Of a stretch of 48,381 nucleotides of DNA, positions 41,916 to 48,381 are shown piece after piece. Under the pieces are notes generated by a model. That model searched no databases and was not told where the DNA came from. It saw only the letters and a program-made list of their open reading frames with translations. A program made the translations under genes and the position numbers. Origin of the DNA: Chelonobacter sp006228105 (GTDB taxonomy: Bacteria > Pseudomonadota > Gammaproteobacteria > Enterobacterales > Pasteurellaceae); NCBI RefSeq assembly GCF_006228105.1, contig NZ_VDHH01000083.1; one strand, 5' to 3'. The stretch's first letter is position 1, and each line of letters opens with the position of its first letter.

Positions 41916-42677
41916 TTAGACTAAAATCACGTCTACACCTTTTTCTTTCAAGGCGGCGACTACTTTCGGATTGGCGTCCTTTCCTGTAATAACGATATCC
42001 AACTGTTCTGCGGTTGCAAAAATGGTACCGATTCGTCCGCCGACTTTCGAGCTATCAACTAACGCGACCAGCTTGTTGACGTGTTTTACCATTTTTTGTT
42101 CAACCATAGCGGACAACAGATCCACTTTGAACAACCCCTCTTCACTTAAGCCACTGCCGCTGGTAAACATGTAGTGCCCGGCATAAAACGCATCACTGGT
42201 TTGGTCGGTGCTTAGAAAAAGATTTTTTTCTTTATAAAACTGTCCGCCCAAGACCACTAAATTATCGTGGTTCTGTTCAATCAGGTAGTTCAGCAATGGA
42301 AAGTAGTTGGTAATGACCTGTACCGGTTTTCCATTGATCTCTTGTCCCAGTAAAAACGCGGTGGAACCGCAGTTAATCACAATACTCTCGCCGTTTTTAC
42401 ACAATTCAGCGGCTTTTTTAGCAATTTTGCTTTTTTCGTCATAGTTAGAGGTTTGATGAATATTCATCGGCGACCAAGTAGTGCTTTTGTTACTTTCCTC
42501 TGCAACATAAGCACCATTACGGACTTTTTTCAGCTTTCCTTGCGTATCCAACTTGGTAATATCGCGGCGTGCCGTTGCCGGAGACACCGAGAAACCATTG
42601 ACGATTTCATTGATCGTTAACGAACCTTGCCGATGCAACAGCTCTAAAATTGCATTTTGTCTTTTTAGTTCCGTCAT
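41916..42677 (-). CDS. ulaR: DeoR-family repressor of ascorbate genes
   Basis: A 253-residue DeoR-family repressor. The N-terminal HTH (about 18-50, with VSPATARRDITKLD) is followed by the sugar-phosphate sensor domain (VINCGSTAFLLGQEI). E. coli UlaR is relieved by L-ascorbate 6-phosphate. ATG 42677 is preceded by GAGG; an upstream ATG at 42743 would lie in the operator region. It is divergent from ulaAB and 71 bp upstream of ulaG. Confidence 0.94.
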   Translation of the reverse strand: MTELKRQNAILELLHRQGSLTINEIVNGFSVSPATARRDITKLDTQGKLKKVRNGAYVAEESNKSTTWSPMNIHQTSNYDEKSKIAKKAAELCKNGESIVINCGSTAFLLGQEINGKPVQVITNYFPLLNYLIEQNHDNLVVLGGQFYKEKNLFLSTDQTSDAFYAGHYMFTSGSGLSEEGLFKVDLLSAMVEQKMVKHVNKLVALVDSSKVGGRIGTIFATAEQLDIVITGKDANPKVVAALKEKGVDVILV

Positions 42678-42738
42678 ATTAACCTCACATATGAGCATAA
42701 TGTGATTGAAATTAACTATACCAATCATTTCTATGATT

Positions 42739-42771
42739 ATCAATGATTATTTGTCAAAAGTAATCATTGAT
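42739..42771. promoter_or_regulatory. Probable UlaR operator
   Basis: ATCAATGATTA (42739-42749) and TAATCATTGAT (42761-42771) are perfect 11-bp inverted arms around 11 bases. AATCATT half-sites recur at 42723-42729. The position upstream of both ulaR and ulaAB fits a shared repressor site. Confidence 0.6.
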
Positions 42772-42864
42772 TGCTTTATTTCAATTAACACTATGATAAA
42801 TAATAATAAAGTAAATTTTTGATTTTTGTTTAGATATTTTTAATGTTATAAAATTATTAAAATA

Positions 42865-42880
42865 AGCGATTTGGATCACA
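42865..42880. promoter_or_regulatory. CRP-like site upstream of ulaAB
   Basis: AGCGA-N6-TCACA matches 8 of 10 conserved CRP bases with a perfect right half, about 160 bp before the ulaAB start. Confidence 0.4.
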
Positions 42881-43041
42881 AAAAATCAAAATTAATCTTT
42901 ATTTCTTCATGAATGATGACTTATTATGATTGTCGAATCAGGGGAGATGAGGTTGTACAATCAAATGCCCTGACAAACCAAGGAAAGTCATCAGATGTAA
43001 TCAATCAACCCCGATCATTATGGAATCGATGGAGTCGAATT

Positions 43042-44838
43042 ATGGAAACACTATATAATATATTTTATATTTTCTATAGCCAAGTTATGACAAAAGCCCC
43101 TTTATTGCTGGGTTTAGTTACGTGTATTGGCTATATTCTTCTGCGCAAAGACACAACCACCGTTTTAAAAGGTACAATTAAGACGATTGTCGGTTTTATG
43201 TTGGTGCAAGTGGGGGCTTCTACACTGGTAAGTGGATTCAAACCCGTGATTGAAAAATTATCAGAGTATCACCATTTGACCGGTTCGGTGATTGATCCCT
43301 ACACCAGTATGATGGCAACGATGGAAACCATGGGGGATAACTACTCTTGGGTTGGTTATGCGGTGTTGATGGCGTTGGCACTGAATATTCTGTTGGTCGT
43401 GTTCCGTCGCTTTACCGGTATTCGCACCATCATGCTGACCGGGCATATTATGTTCCAACAAGCGGGTTTGGTTGCGGTATTCTATATGGTGTTGGGCGCA
43501 TCAATGTGGGAAACCATCATCTATACTTCGATTCTGATGGCGCTGTACTGGTCGATTTCTTCCAACATTATGTATAAAGCAACTCAAGCGGTCACTGGCG
43601 GGGCTGGATTTTCCATCGGTCACCAACAGCAGTTTGCCTCTTGGATTGCGACTAAAATTGCACCGAAATTGGGTGATAAAAACGATTCGGTCGATCATTT
43701 AAAATTGCCAAAATGGCTGCATATTTTCCACGATAGCATTTCTGCTACTGCGATTGTGATGACGGTATTCTTCGGTATCATTTTGCTTTCGTTCGGATTG
43801 ACTAATTTACAGGAGATGGCAGGCAAAACGCATTGGACTATCTATATTCTTGAAACCGGGTTGAAATTTGCGGTGGCGATTCAAGTGATTGTCGCCGGGG
43901 TGCGGATGTTTGTGGCAGAGTTGTCGGAAGCGTTTAAAGGGGTTTCCGAGCGTATTATTCCCAATGCAGTGTTGGCGATTGACTGTGCTGCGATTTATGC
44001 GTATTCGCCAAATGCGATGGTGTTCGGCTTTATGTGGGGTGCAATCGGACAATTTGTGGCAGTGATTGGGTTGCTGCTGTTCAGCTCGCCGATTATGATC
44101 ATTCCTGGGTTTATCCCAATGTTCTTCTCCAATGCCACCATCGGCGTATTTGCTAACCATTTTGGTGGTTGGAAATCGGTGATGAAAATCTGTTTTGTAA
44201 TGGGGATTATTGAAGTGCTGGGTTCTGCTTGGGCGATTCAAATTTTCGCTGACAATGGCACGGCTTTCAACGGCTGGATGGGCATGGCAGACTGGGCGCT
44301 GGTATTCCCACCAATTTTGCAAGGTATCAACAGTATTCCATTCTTCTTCTTTGCGATTTTAGGGGTTTCTTTTGTGTATATGGCATACGCCTCTAAAAAA
44401 TTGCGTGCTGATGAAGCCGCAGCACTTGCCGCAGGCAAAACCTTGGATCAAATGGACGGTTATGGTATCGATGACTCAGGCAGTGATGACAACAACAGTA
44501 ACAATAGCAATAATAGCAGCAACGAACTAGGAAGTATCAAACCGGTCAGAGTATTGGCGGTTTGTGGAAACGGACAGGGATCGTCCATGATGATGAAAAT
44601 GAAAATCGGCGCTTACTTAGACAAAAAAGGGATTCCGAACAGCATGGATTCTTGCGCAATTTCTGATTATAAATCGAAAATTGACAGCACTGATATCATC
44701 GTCTCTTCCAAACATCTGGCAGGTGAGATGCAAGTCCCTAACGGAAAATATATTCTGGGCGTGCAAAATATGTTGAATCCAAACTCTTTTGGTGAAGAAT
44801 TGATTGCTATCATTGAACAGAATTTTAAAACAAAATAA
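43042..44838 (+). CDS. ulaA: Ascorbate PTS IIC-IIB fusion (UlaA-UlaB)
   Basis: A 598-residue fusion. Residues 1 to about 460 match UlaA, the membrane IIC component, with METLYNIFYIFYSQVM at the start and about ten to eleven hydrophobic helices. An Asn/Ser-rich linker (about 478-497) leads to a complete IIB domain with the phosphorylated Cys508 in CGNGQGSS. In E. coli these are two proteins. It imports L-ascorbate as L-ascorbate 6-phosphate. ATG 43042 follows GGAG by 7 bases. UlaC is the matching IIA. Confidence 0.94.
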   Translation: METLYNIFYIFYSQVMTKAPLLLGLVTCIGYILLRKDTTTVLKGTIKTIVGFMLVQVGASTLVSGFKPVIEKLSEYHHLTGSVIDPYTSMMATMETMGDNYSWVGYAVLMALALNILLVVFRRFTGIRTIMLTGHIMFQQAGLVAVFYMVLGASMWETIIYTSILMALYWSISSNIMYKATQAVTGGAGFSIGHQQQFASWIATKIAPKLGDKNDSVDHLKLPKWLHIFHDSISATAIVMTVFFGIILLSFGLTNLQEMAGKTHWTIYILETGLKFAVAIQVIVAGVRMFVAELSEAFKGVSERIIPNAVLAIDCAAIYAYSPNAMVFGFMWGAIGQFVAVIGLLLFSSPIMIIPGFIPMFFSNATIGVFANHFGGWKSVMKICFVMGIIEVLGSAWAIQIFADNGTAFNGWMGMADWALVFPPILQGINSIPFFFFAILGVSFVYMAYASKKLRADEAAALAAGKTLDQMDGYGIDDSGSDDNNSNNSNNSSNELGSIKPVRVLAVCGNGQGSSMMMKMKIGAYLDKKGIPNSMDSCAISDYKSKIDSTDIIVSSKHLAGEMQVPNGKYILGVQNMLNPNSFGEELIAIIEQNFKTK

Positions 44839-44848
44839 ACTGGCTATC

Positions 44849-44870
44849 GGCATGACGAATTCGTCATGCC
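44849..44870 (+). terminator. 22-bp perfect palindrome between ulaAB and ulaC
   Basis: A perfect palindrome (GGCATGACGAATTCGTCATGCC is its 22-base whole; core GACGAATTCGTC) followed by TGATTTTA. It likely folds as an intercistronic hairpin and may lower ulaC-ulaD expression or protect ulaAB mRNA. Confidence 0.5.
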
Positions 44871-44901
44871 TGATTTTACAAAAGGAAGATAGAGGAAGGC
44901 T

Positions 44902-45372
44902 ATGAACTTAAAACAATCACTCATCGATAATGATTCAATTAAGTTGAATCAGCAGGCGACAGATTGGCAGGCAGCGATTAAAATCGGTACTGATATGCTG
45001 GTGAAGTCCGGCGCAGTCGAAGTGCGGTATCATAATGCTATTGTGGACAGTATCAAAAAATTAGGCCCTTATATTATTTTAGCGCCGGGCTTGGCAATGC
45101 CACATGCCAGACCGGAAGATGGTGTGAATAAAACCGCCTTTGCACTGGTGACACTCAGCACCCCGGTCACTTTCGAGGGTGAAGAAACACCGGTCGATGT
45201 GTTGATTACTTTGGCAGGCAGCGATTCGAATCAGCATATGCAGGGATTAATGGAGATTACCCAAATACTGGAAGATGAAGAGAGCGAAAGTGGTGTGGAT
45301 TTGGAGAAAATTAAAGCCTGCCAGACAAAAGAAGAGATCTATCAAGTTATTGATCAAGCGTTGAATAAATAA
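44902..45372 (+). CDS. ulaC: Ascorbate PTS component IIA
   Basis: A 156-residue cytoplasmic IIA protein of the mannitol/fructose type. It passes phosphate from HPr to the IIB domain of UlaAB. The phosphorylated His68 lies in AMPHARPEDG. The gene lies 63 bp after ulaAB, with a palindrome in between, and 23 bp before ulaD. Confidence 0.95.
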   Translation: MNLKQSLIDNDSIKLNQQATDWQAAIKIGTDMLVKSGAVEVRYHNAIVDSIKKLGPYIILAPGLAMPHARPEDGVNKTAFALVTLSTPVTFEGEETPVDVLITLAGSDSNQHMQGLMEITQILEDEESESGVDLEKIKACQTKEEIYQVIDQALNK

Positions 45373-45395
45373 ATGTAAAGTAAACAGGAGAAATT

Positions 45396-46046
45396 ATGAC
45401 AACCAAACCTTTATTGCAAATTGCATTGGATTCTTTGGATTTAACAACCGCAGTTGAAACCGCTGATAATGTAGCGGGCTATGTAGATATTATTGAAGTC
45501 GGCACGATTTTAGCGTTTGCCGAAGGCATGAGTGCGGTCAGCACCTTAAGAAAAAATCACCCGAAACATATTTTGGTATGTGATATGAAAACCACCGATG
45601 GGGGGGCGATTCTAGCCAGAATGGCATTTGAAGCCGGCGCTGACTGGATCACCGTCTCCGCTGCCGCCCATATTGCCACCATTGGTGCTTGCAAGAAAGT
45701 GGCTGACGAATTCAAGCGTGAAATTCAAATCGAATTATACGGCAACTGGACGCTGCAAGATGCACAAAAATGGGTTGATCTCGGCATTCGCCAAGCGATT
45801 TATCACCGCTCGCGTGATGCAGAACTGGCTGGCGTGGGCTGGACTGAGGAAGATCTGGTGAAAATGCAACAACTGTCTGATTTGGGGCTGGAGCTTTCGA
45901 TCACCGGTGGCATTGTGCCGGAAGATATCCACCTGTTTGCCGGCATTCGCAACGCAAAAGCCTTCATCGCTGGCCGTGCTTTAGTTGGTGAAAAAGGCAA
46001 AGCCACAGCAGAAGCGATTAGAGCGGAAATTGCGAAATATTGGTAA
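45396..46046 (+). CDS. ulaD: 3-keto-L-gulonate-6-phosphate decarboxylase
   Basis: A 216-residue TIM-barrel decarboxylase of the OMP-decarboxylase superfamily. It turns 3-keto-L-gulonate 6-phosphate into L-xylulose 5-phosphate and CO2. The Mg and catalytic motif DMKTTDGG gives Asp63, Lys65 and Asp68. It closes the ula operon and is followed by a terminator. It is the only decarboxylase of this step in the window and so must also serve the yia branch, which lacks sgbH. Confidence 0.96.
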   Translation: MTTKPLLQIALDSLDLTTAVETADNVAGYVDIIEVGTILAFAEGMSAVSTLRKNHPKHILVCDMKTTDGGAILARMAFEAGADWITVSAAAHIATIGACKKVADEFKREIQIELYGNWTLQDAQKWVDLGIRQAIYHRSRDAELAGVGWTEEDLVKMQQLSDLGLELSITGGIVPEDIHLFAGIRNAKAFIAGRALVGEKGKATAEAIRAEIAKYW

Positions 46047-46089
46047 TGGCTTAATATACTAAGTGAAATAATAAAAGACACTAGCTTCA

Positions 46090-46118
46090 AACCTGCTGCG
46101 AATAACAGCAGGTTTTTT
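46090..46118 (+). terminator. Terminator of the ula operon
   Basis: A perfect 9-bp stem (46090-46098 with 46106-46114), loop of 7, and TTTTTT at 46113-46118. Confidence 0.85.
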
Positions 46119-46151
46119 ATACTTCCGTCAGTTTATATTTAAATTGTAGAC

Positions 46152-46179
46152 TTTACATCGACCAATAACGTTGTAAAAT
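46152..46179 (+). promoter_or_regulatory. Putative vapXD promoter
   Basis: TTTACA (46152-46157) and TAAAAT (46174-46179) with a 16-bp spacer; each hexamer has one mismatch to consensus. Start of vapX is 35 bp downstream. Confidence 0.5.
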
Positions 46180-46213
46180 TCATCTAAGGTCGTTTTGACT
46201 AAAGGAGAGGGTA

Positions 46214-46405
46214 ATGGAAAATACAGCACAAATCCCAGTTGGTGCGATTAAAACCTTTGGTGTTTATGGCATTCCATATCAGGTTGGTGAGCAAGCCCAA
46301 GTATTACCGGACGGAGATATTTTAGTTAATATCACGCTGATCGAAAGTGGTGAGCAAGAGATTTATAAATTATCCAAATTATTGGAAGATCCTGAGGCGA
46401 AATAG
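46214..46405 (+). CDS. vapX: VapX-like antitoxin (small protein upstream of VapD)
   Basis: A 63-residue protein that begins ENTAQIPVGAIKTFGVYGIPY, with a predicted beta-rich core and a helical C-terminal tail. It sits directly before vapD, 4 bp apart, as vapX does in Haemophilus influenzae; I believe it belongs to the DUF5397 family. VapX is the antitoxin of the ribonuclease VapD. AAAGGAGAGG precedes the start. Confidence 0.75.
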   Translation: MENTAQIPVGAIKTFGVYGIPYQVGEQAQVLPDGDILVNITLIESGEQEIYKLSKLLEDPEAK

Positions 46406-46409
46406 TTTC

Positions 46410-46688
46410 ATGTATGCAATTTCATTTGATTTAGTTGTCGCAGATACTGAAAAAAACCATTCTAAAGGCGTGGCTCAGGCTTACTTTGATATTGGTAGCA
46501 CCCTAAGAAAATTTGGATTTGAACGGGTTCAAGGAAGTCTATATATCAATTCAGATGAAAATATGGCAAATTTATTTCAAGCAATGAGCGCACTCAAAAT
46601 GATGGAATGGTTTCCTGATTCGGTTCGTGATATTCGAGCTTTCAGAATTGAGCAATGGTCGGATTTCACGCCAGTTGTTAAAAGCTAA
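46410..46688 (+). CDS. vapD: Virulence-associated ribonuclease toxin VapD
   Basis: A 92-residue ferredoxin-fold protein related to Cas2, the VapD toxin. It shows MYAISFDLVV at the start (Asp7 is in the position of the family's catalytic Asp), FGFERVQGSLY and VRDIRAFRIEQWSDFT. In H. influenzae VapD is an mRNA-cleaving toxin tied to survival in host cells. ATG 46410 is chosen on family grounds; the vapX frame ends 4 bases before. Its last codons and stop lie in a 20-bp tandem duplication. Confidence 0.9.
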   Translation: MYAISFDLVVADTEKNHSKGVAQAYFDIGSTLRKFGFERVQGSLYINSDENMANLFQAMSALKMMEWFPDSVRDIRAFRIEQWSDFTPVVKS

Positions 46689-46710
46689 TACCAGTTGTTA
46701 AAAGCTAATA
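46671..46710. repeat. 20-bp perfect tandem duplication over the vapD stop
   Basis: The 20 bases CCAGTTGTTAAAAGCTAATA occur twice without a gap (46671-46690 and 46691-46710). The first copy includes the last five vapD codons and the TAA. The second is outside the gene. Confidence 0.9.
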
Positions 46711-46713
46711 AAA

Positions 46714-46736
46714 GTGCAGAAGTTAATTTTCTGCAC
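46714..46736. terminator. Bidirectional terminator between vapD and msrA
   Basis: A perfect 8-bp stem (46714-46721 with 46729-46736). On the minus strand TTTTATTAGCTTTT follows, ending msrA; on the plus strand ATTTTTT follows a few bases later, ending vapD. Confidence 0.65.
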
Positions 46737-46771
46737 ATCACAATTTTTTCTGCATAACAAATACTCATCAG

Positions 46772-47305
46772 CTACAAATCTATTTTCCATAACTCAGCAA
46801 ATTTGACTTTAGCCTTTAAATATTTAGGCGCAACCACCATGCTGCAATAGCCGGTGTTGGGGTTTTGTAGGAAGTAGCCTTGATGGTAGGCTTCTGCCGG
46901 ATAAAATGTTGTGACAGGGCTGATTTTCGTCACAATTGGGGCGCTAAAGTGCGGTTGCAGCTCGATGATGGTTTGTTCGGCAAGCTGTTTTTGCTGATCG
47001 TTCAAATAAAAAATTTCGCTGCGATATTGCGTGCCGACATCGTTACCTTGACGGTTCAGCTCGGTAGGATTGTGAATTGCGAAGAAAATATCCAACAGCG
47101 TTTGGTAGCTTATCTGCTGTGGATCAAACTCGATTTTTACCGCTTCGGCGTGTCCGGTGTCGCTATCACAAACCTGACGATAGCTTGGGTCGGCGAGGTG
47201 TCCGCCGATATAGCCTGAAACCGCACTTTGCACCCCTTGCATTTGGTTATATACCGCTTCGATACACCAAAAGCATCCGCCGGCAAAAATCGCTGTTTGC
47301 ATCAT
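46772..47305 (-). CDS. msrA: Peptide methionine-S-sulfoxide reductase MsrA
   Basis: A 177-residue MsrA that repairs oxidised methionine (S form). The catalytic motif GGCFWC (Cys11) and the family block DPSYRQVCDSDTGHAEAV are present; a C-terminal NTGYCS supplies a resolving Cys. Two ATG codons are adjacent; AAGGA is 3 bases from the first and 6 from the second (47302), which may be the real start. It is a single-gene minus-strand unit. Confidence 0.95.
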   Translation of the reverse strand: MMQTAIFAGGCFWCIEAVYNQMQGVQSAVSGYIGGHLADPSYRQVCDSDTGHAEAVKIEFDPQQISYQTLLDIFFAIHNPTELNRQGNDVGTQYRSEIFYLNDQQKQLAEQTIIELQPHFSAPIVTKISPVTTFYPAEAYHQGYFLQNPNTGYCSMVVAPKYLKAKVKFAELWKIDL

Positions 47306-47599
47306 CTTTCCTTATTCATAACCCGAGGGTTGGTTGATGTTTGTTTATATTTTGCGTGAAAGTGCGGTAGCGCACAAGCAAAAAATCGGGCGATTAAAAA
47401 CTAAAGCCTTGCAGAATTGTACTGTTTGGCGGAAAAGCTATTGTAATCCCCTGCAAACCTTGATATTGTCAGCGCATTTTATGATGTCTTGATGTTAATT
47501 TTGATTAACGGGCACGCTGATTGGAACACGCTGATTGTGAAGCTGCAAAGTGCGGTCAGACAACATTGAAAAGTATTAACGTATAAGAATAGGAAGAAA

Positions 47600-48381
47600 A
47601 TGAGTAAATCATTAGTGATTGTCGAGTCCCCGGCAAAAGCCAAAACAATCAATAAATATCTAGGCAAAGATTATGTGGTGAAGTCCAGTGTCGGACATAT
47701 TCGTGATTTGCCGACAGCCGGTTCTGCAACCGGTGAAAAACGCAAGGCGGTTTCGACCAAAGGCATGAGCGTGGAAGAAAAAGCAGCATTGAAAGCTGAA
47801 CGTGACCAAGAAGCGTTGGTGAAACGCATGGGCATCGATCCTTATCACGGTTGGAAAGCCAATTACCAGATTCTGCCGGGTAAGGAAAAAGTGGTTGCGG
47901 AGCTGAAATCACTGGCAAAAAAAGCGGAACATATCTATCTGGCAACCGACTTGGATAGAGAGGGAGAGGCGATTGCTTGGCATTTGCGTGAAGTGATTGG
48001 TGGTGATGATGCCCGCTATAGCCGCGTGGTGTTTAATGAAATTACCAAAAATGCGATCAAAAATGCGTTTGAAAAACCGGAACAGCTGAATTTAGATCGA
48101 GTCAACGCCCAACAGACTCGCCGTTTTTTGGATCGCGTGGTCGGCTTTATGGTCTCCCCGCTGCTGTGGAAAAAAGTGGCGCGTGGGCTCTCCGCCGGGC
48201 GAGTGCAATCGGTGGCGGTGAAACTGCTGGTTGAACGCGAAAGAGAGATCAAATCGTTTGATCCGAAAGAGTTTTGGGAAGTGGCGGTTGACACCTTGAC
48301 CCAACAGCAACAAGGTATTCGCTTAGATGTCACTCAATTTAACGGCAAAAAGTTTGAACCGGTCAACCAACAGCAAGCCGA
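47600..48381 (+). CDS. topA: DNA topoisomerase I, N-terminal part (runs off the window)
   Basis: The first 260 codons of topoisomerase I, which relaxes negative supercoils. The TOPRIM domain opens with SLVIVESPAKAKTI and includes the acidic ATDLDREGEAIAWHL. A later segment RRFLDRVVGFMVSPLLWKKV belongs to the strand-passage gate. The active-site Tyr lies beyond the window. AGGAAG precedes the ATG. The 294 bp upstream hold two uptake signals and an 11-bp direct repeat CACGCTGATTG (47513 and 47527). Confidence 0.97.
   Translation, partial: MSKSLVIVESPAKAKTINKYLGKDYVVKSSVGHIRDLPTAGSATGEKRKAVSTKGMSVEEKAALKAERDQEALVKRMGIDPYHGWKANYQILPGKEKVVAELKSLAKKAEHIYLATDLDREGEAIAWHLREVIGGDDARYSRVVFNEITKNAIKNAFEKPEQLNLDRVNAQQTRRFLDRVVGFMVSPLLWKKVARGLSAGRVQSVAVKLLVEREREIKSFDPKEFWEVAVDTLTQQQQGIRLDVTQFNGKKFEPVNQQQA

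Larger units (their letters stand above)
42678..43041. other. Divergent control region ulaR/ulaAB
   Basis: 364 bp of AT-rich DNA with no credible gene. It contains a perfect inverted repeat at 42739-42771 and a CRP-like site at 42865-42880. An in-frame ATG at 42913 could extend ulaAB by 43 residues, but those residues are not conserved. Confidence 0.6.

Noticed and set aside
42913..43041. N-terminal extension of UlaAB from ATG 42913
   Set aside because: The 43 extra residues are polar and unconserved; ATG 43042 has GGAG at the right distance and matches the UlaA N terminus.
43807..44322. 171-codon minus-strand frame inside ulaAB
   Set aside because: Very His/Asn-rich shadow of a membrane-protein gene; no sign of selection.
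1..48381. CRISPR array, tRNA or rRNA genes
   Set aside because: I saw no regularly spaced repeats and no cloverleaf or rRNA-like stretches. The many AAGTGCGGT copies are dispersed uptake signals, not an array.

Overview
The window is chromosomal DNA of a gamma-proteobacterium of the family Pasteurellaceae. The best evidence is the dense scatter, on both strands, of the Haemophilus-type DNA uptake signal AAGTGCGGT / ACCGCACTT, inside genes, between genes and inside terminators. Gene content (isc operon, potABCD, vapXD, yia/ula ascorbate genes) and protein similarity as I recall it agree. The genus cannot be fixed from the sequence alone. I see no rRNA, tRNA, CRISPR array, prophage or complete insertion sequence.

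Layout. 1-4.7 kb: suhB (minus), then a pseudouridine-salvage operon psuK-psuG-psuT (plus). 4.7-6.2 kb: a RelE/ParE-type toxin-antitoxin pair sits between a 99-bp copy of the 5' end of trmJ and the intact trmJ. 6.3-12.0 kb: the complete iron-sulfur operon iscR-iscS-iscU-iscA-hscB-hscA-fdx-iscX. 12.0-13.7 kb: infC-rpmI-rplT, with infC apparently using the rare ATT start. 13.7-18.6 kb (minus): cdd, then potABCD for spermidine/putrescine uptake. 18.9-22.0 kb: ribH-nusB-thiL-pgpA and a LysE/RhtB exporter. 22.2-25.4 kb (minus): xseB-ispA-dxs, divergent from thiI.

27.0-46.1 kb is a large carbohydrate region. A minus-strand operon encodes a ribose-type ABC transporter (ATPase, permease, binding protein) and an SMP-30/gluconolactonase. 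Next come an IclR regulator and a divergent operon dlgD(yiaK)-yiaL-yiaMNO (TRAP transporter)-lyxK-sgbU-sgbE. After that come ulaG and ulaR (minus), then ulaAB (a fused PTS IIC-IIB), ulaC and ulaD (plus). Two import routes seem to share one lower pathway. Diketogulonate is reduced by DlgD and phosphorylated by LyxK. Ascorbate enters through the PTS and is opened by UlaG. Both give 3-keto-L-gulonate 6-phosphate, which UlaD, SgbU and SgbE convert to D-xylulose 5-phosphate. sgbH is missing from the yia operon and ulaE/ulaF are missing from the ula set, so each operon needs the other. The ABC/SMP-30 operon has no assigned substrate. Its promoter carries TGAAAT boxes like those in the dlgD promoter, and I propose that it feeds a lactone such as dehydroascorbate into this pathway.

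46.2-48.4 kb: the vapX-vapD toxin-antitoxin pair, msrA (minus) and the first 260 codons of topA, which runs off the window.
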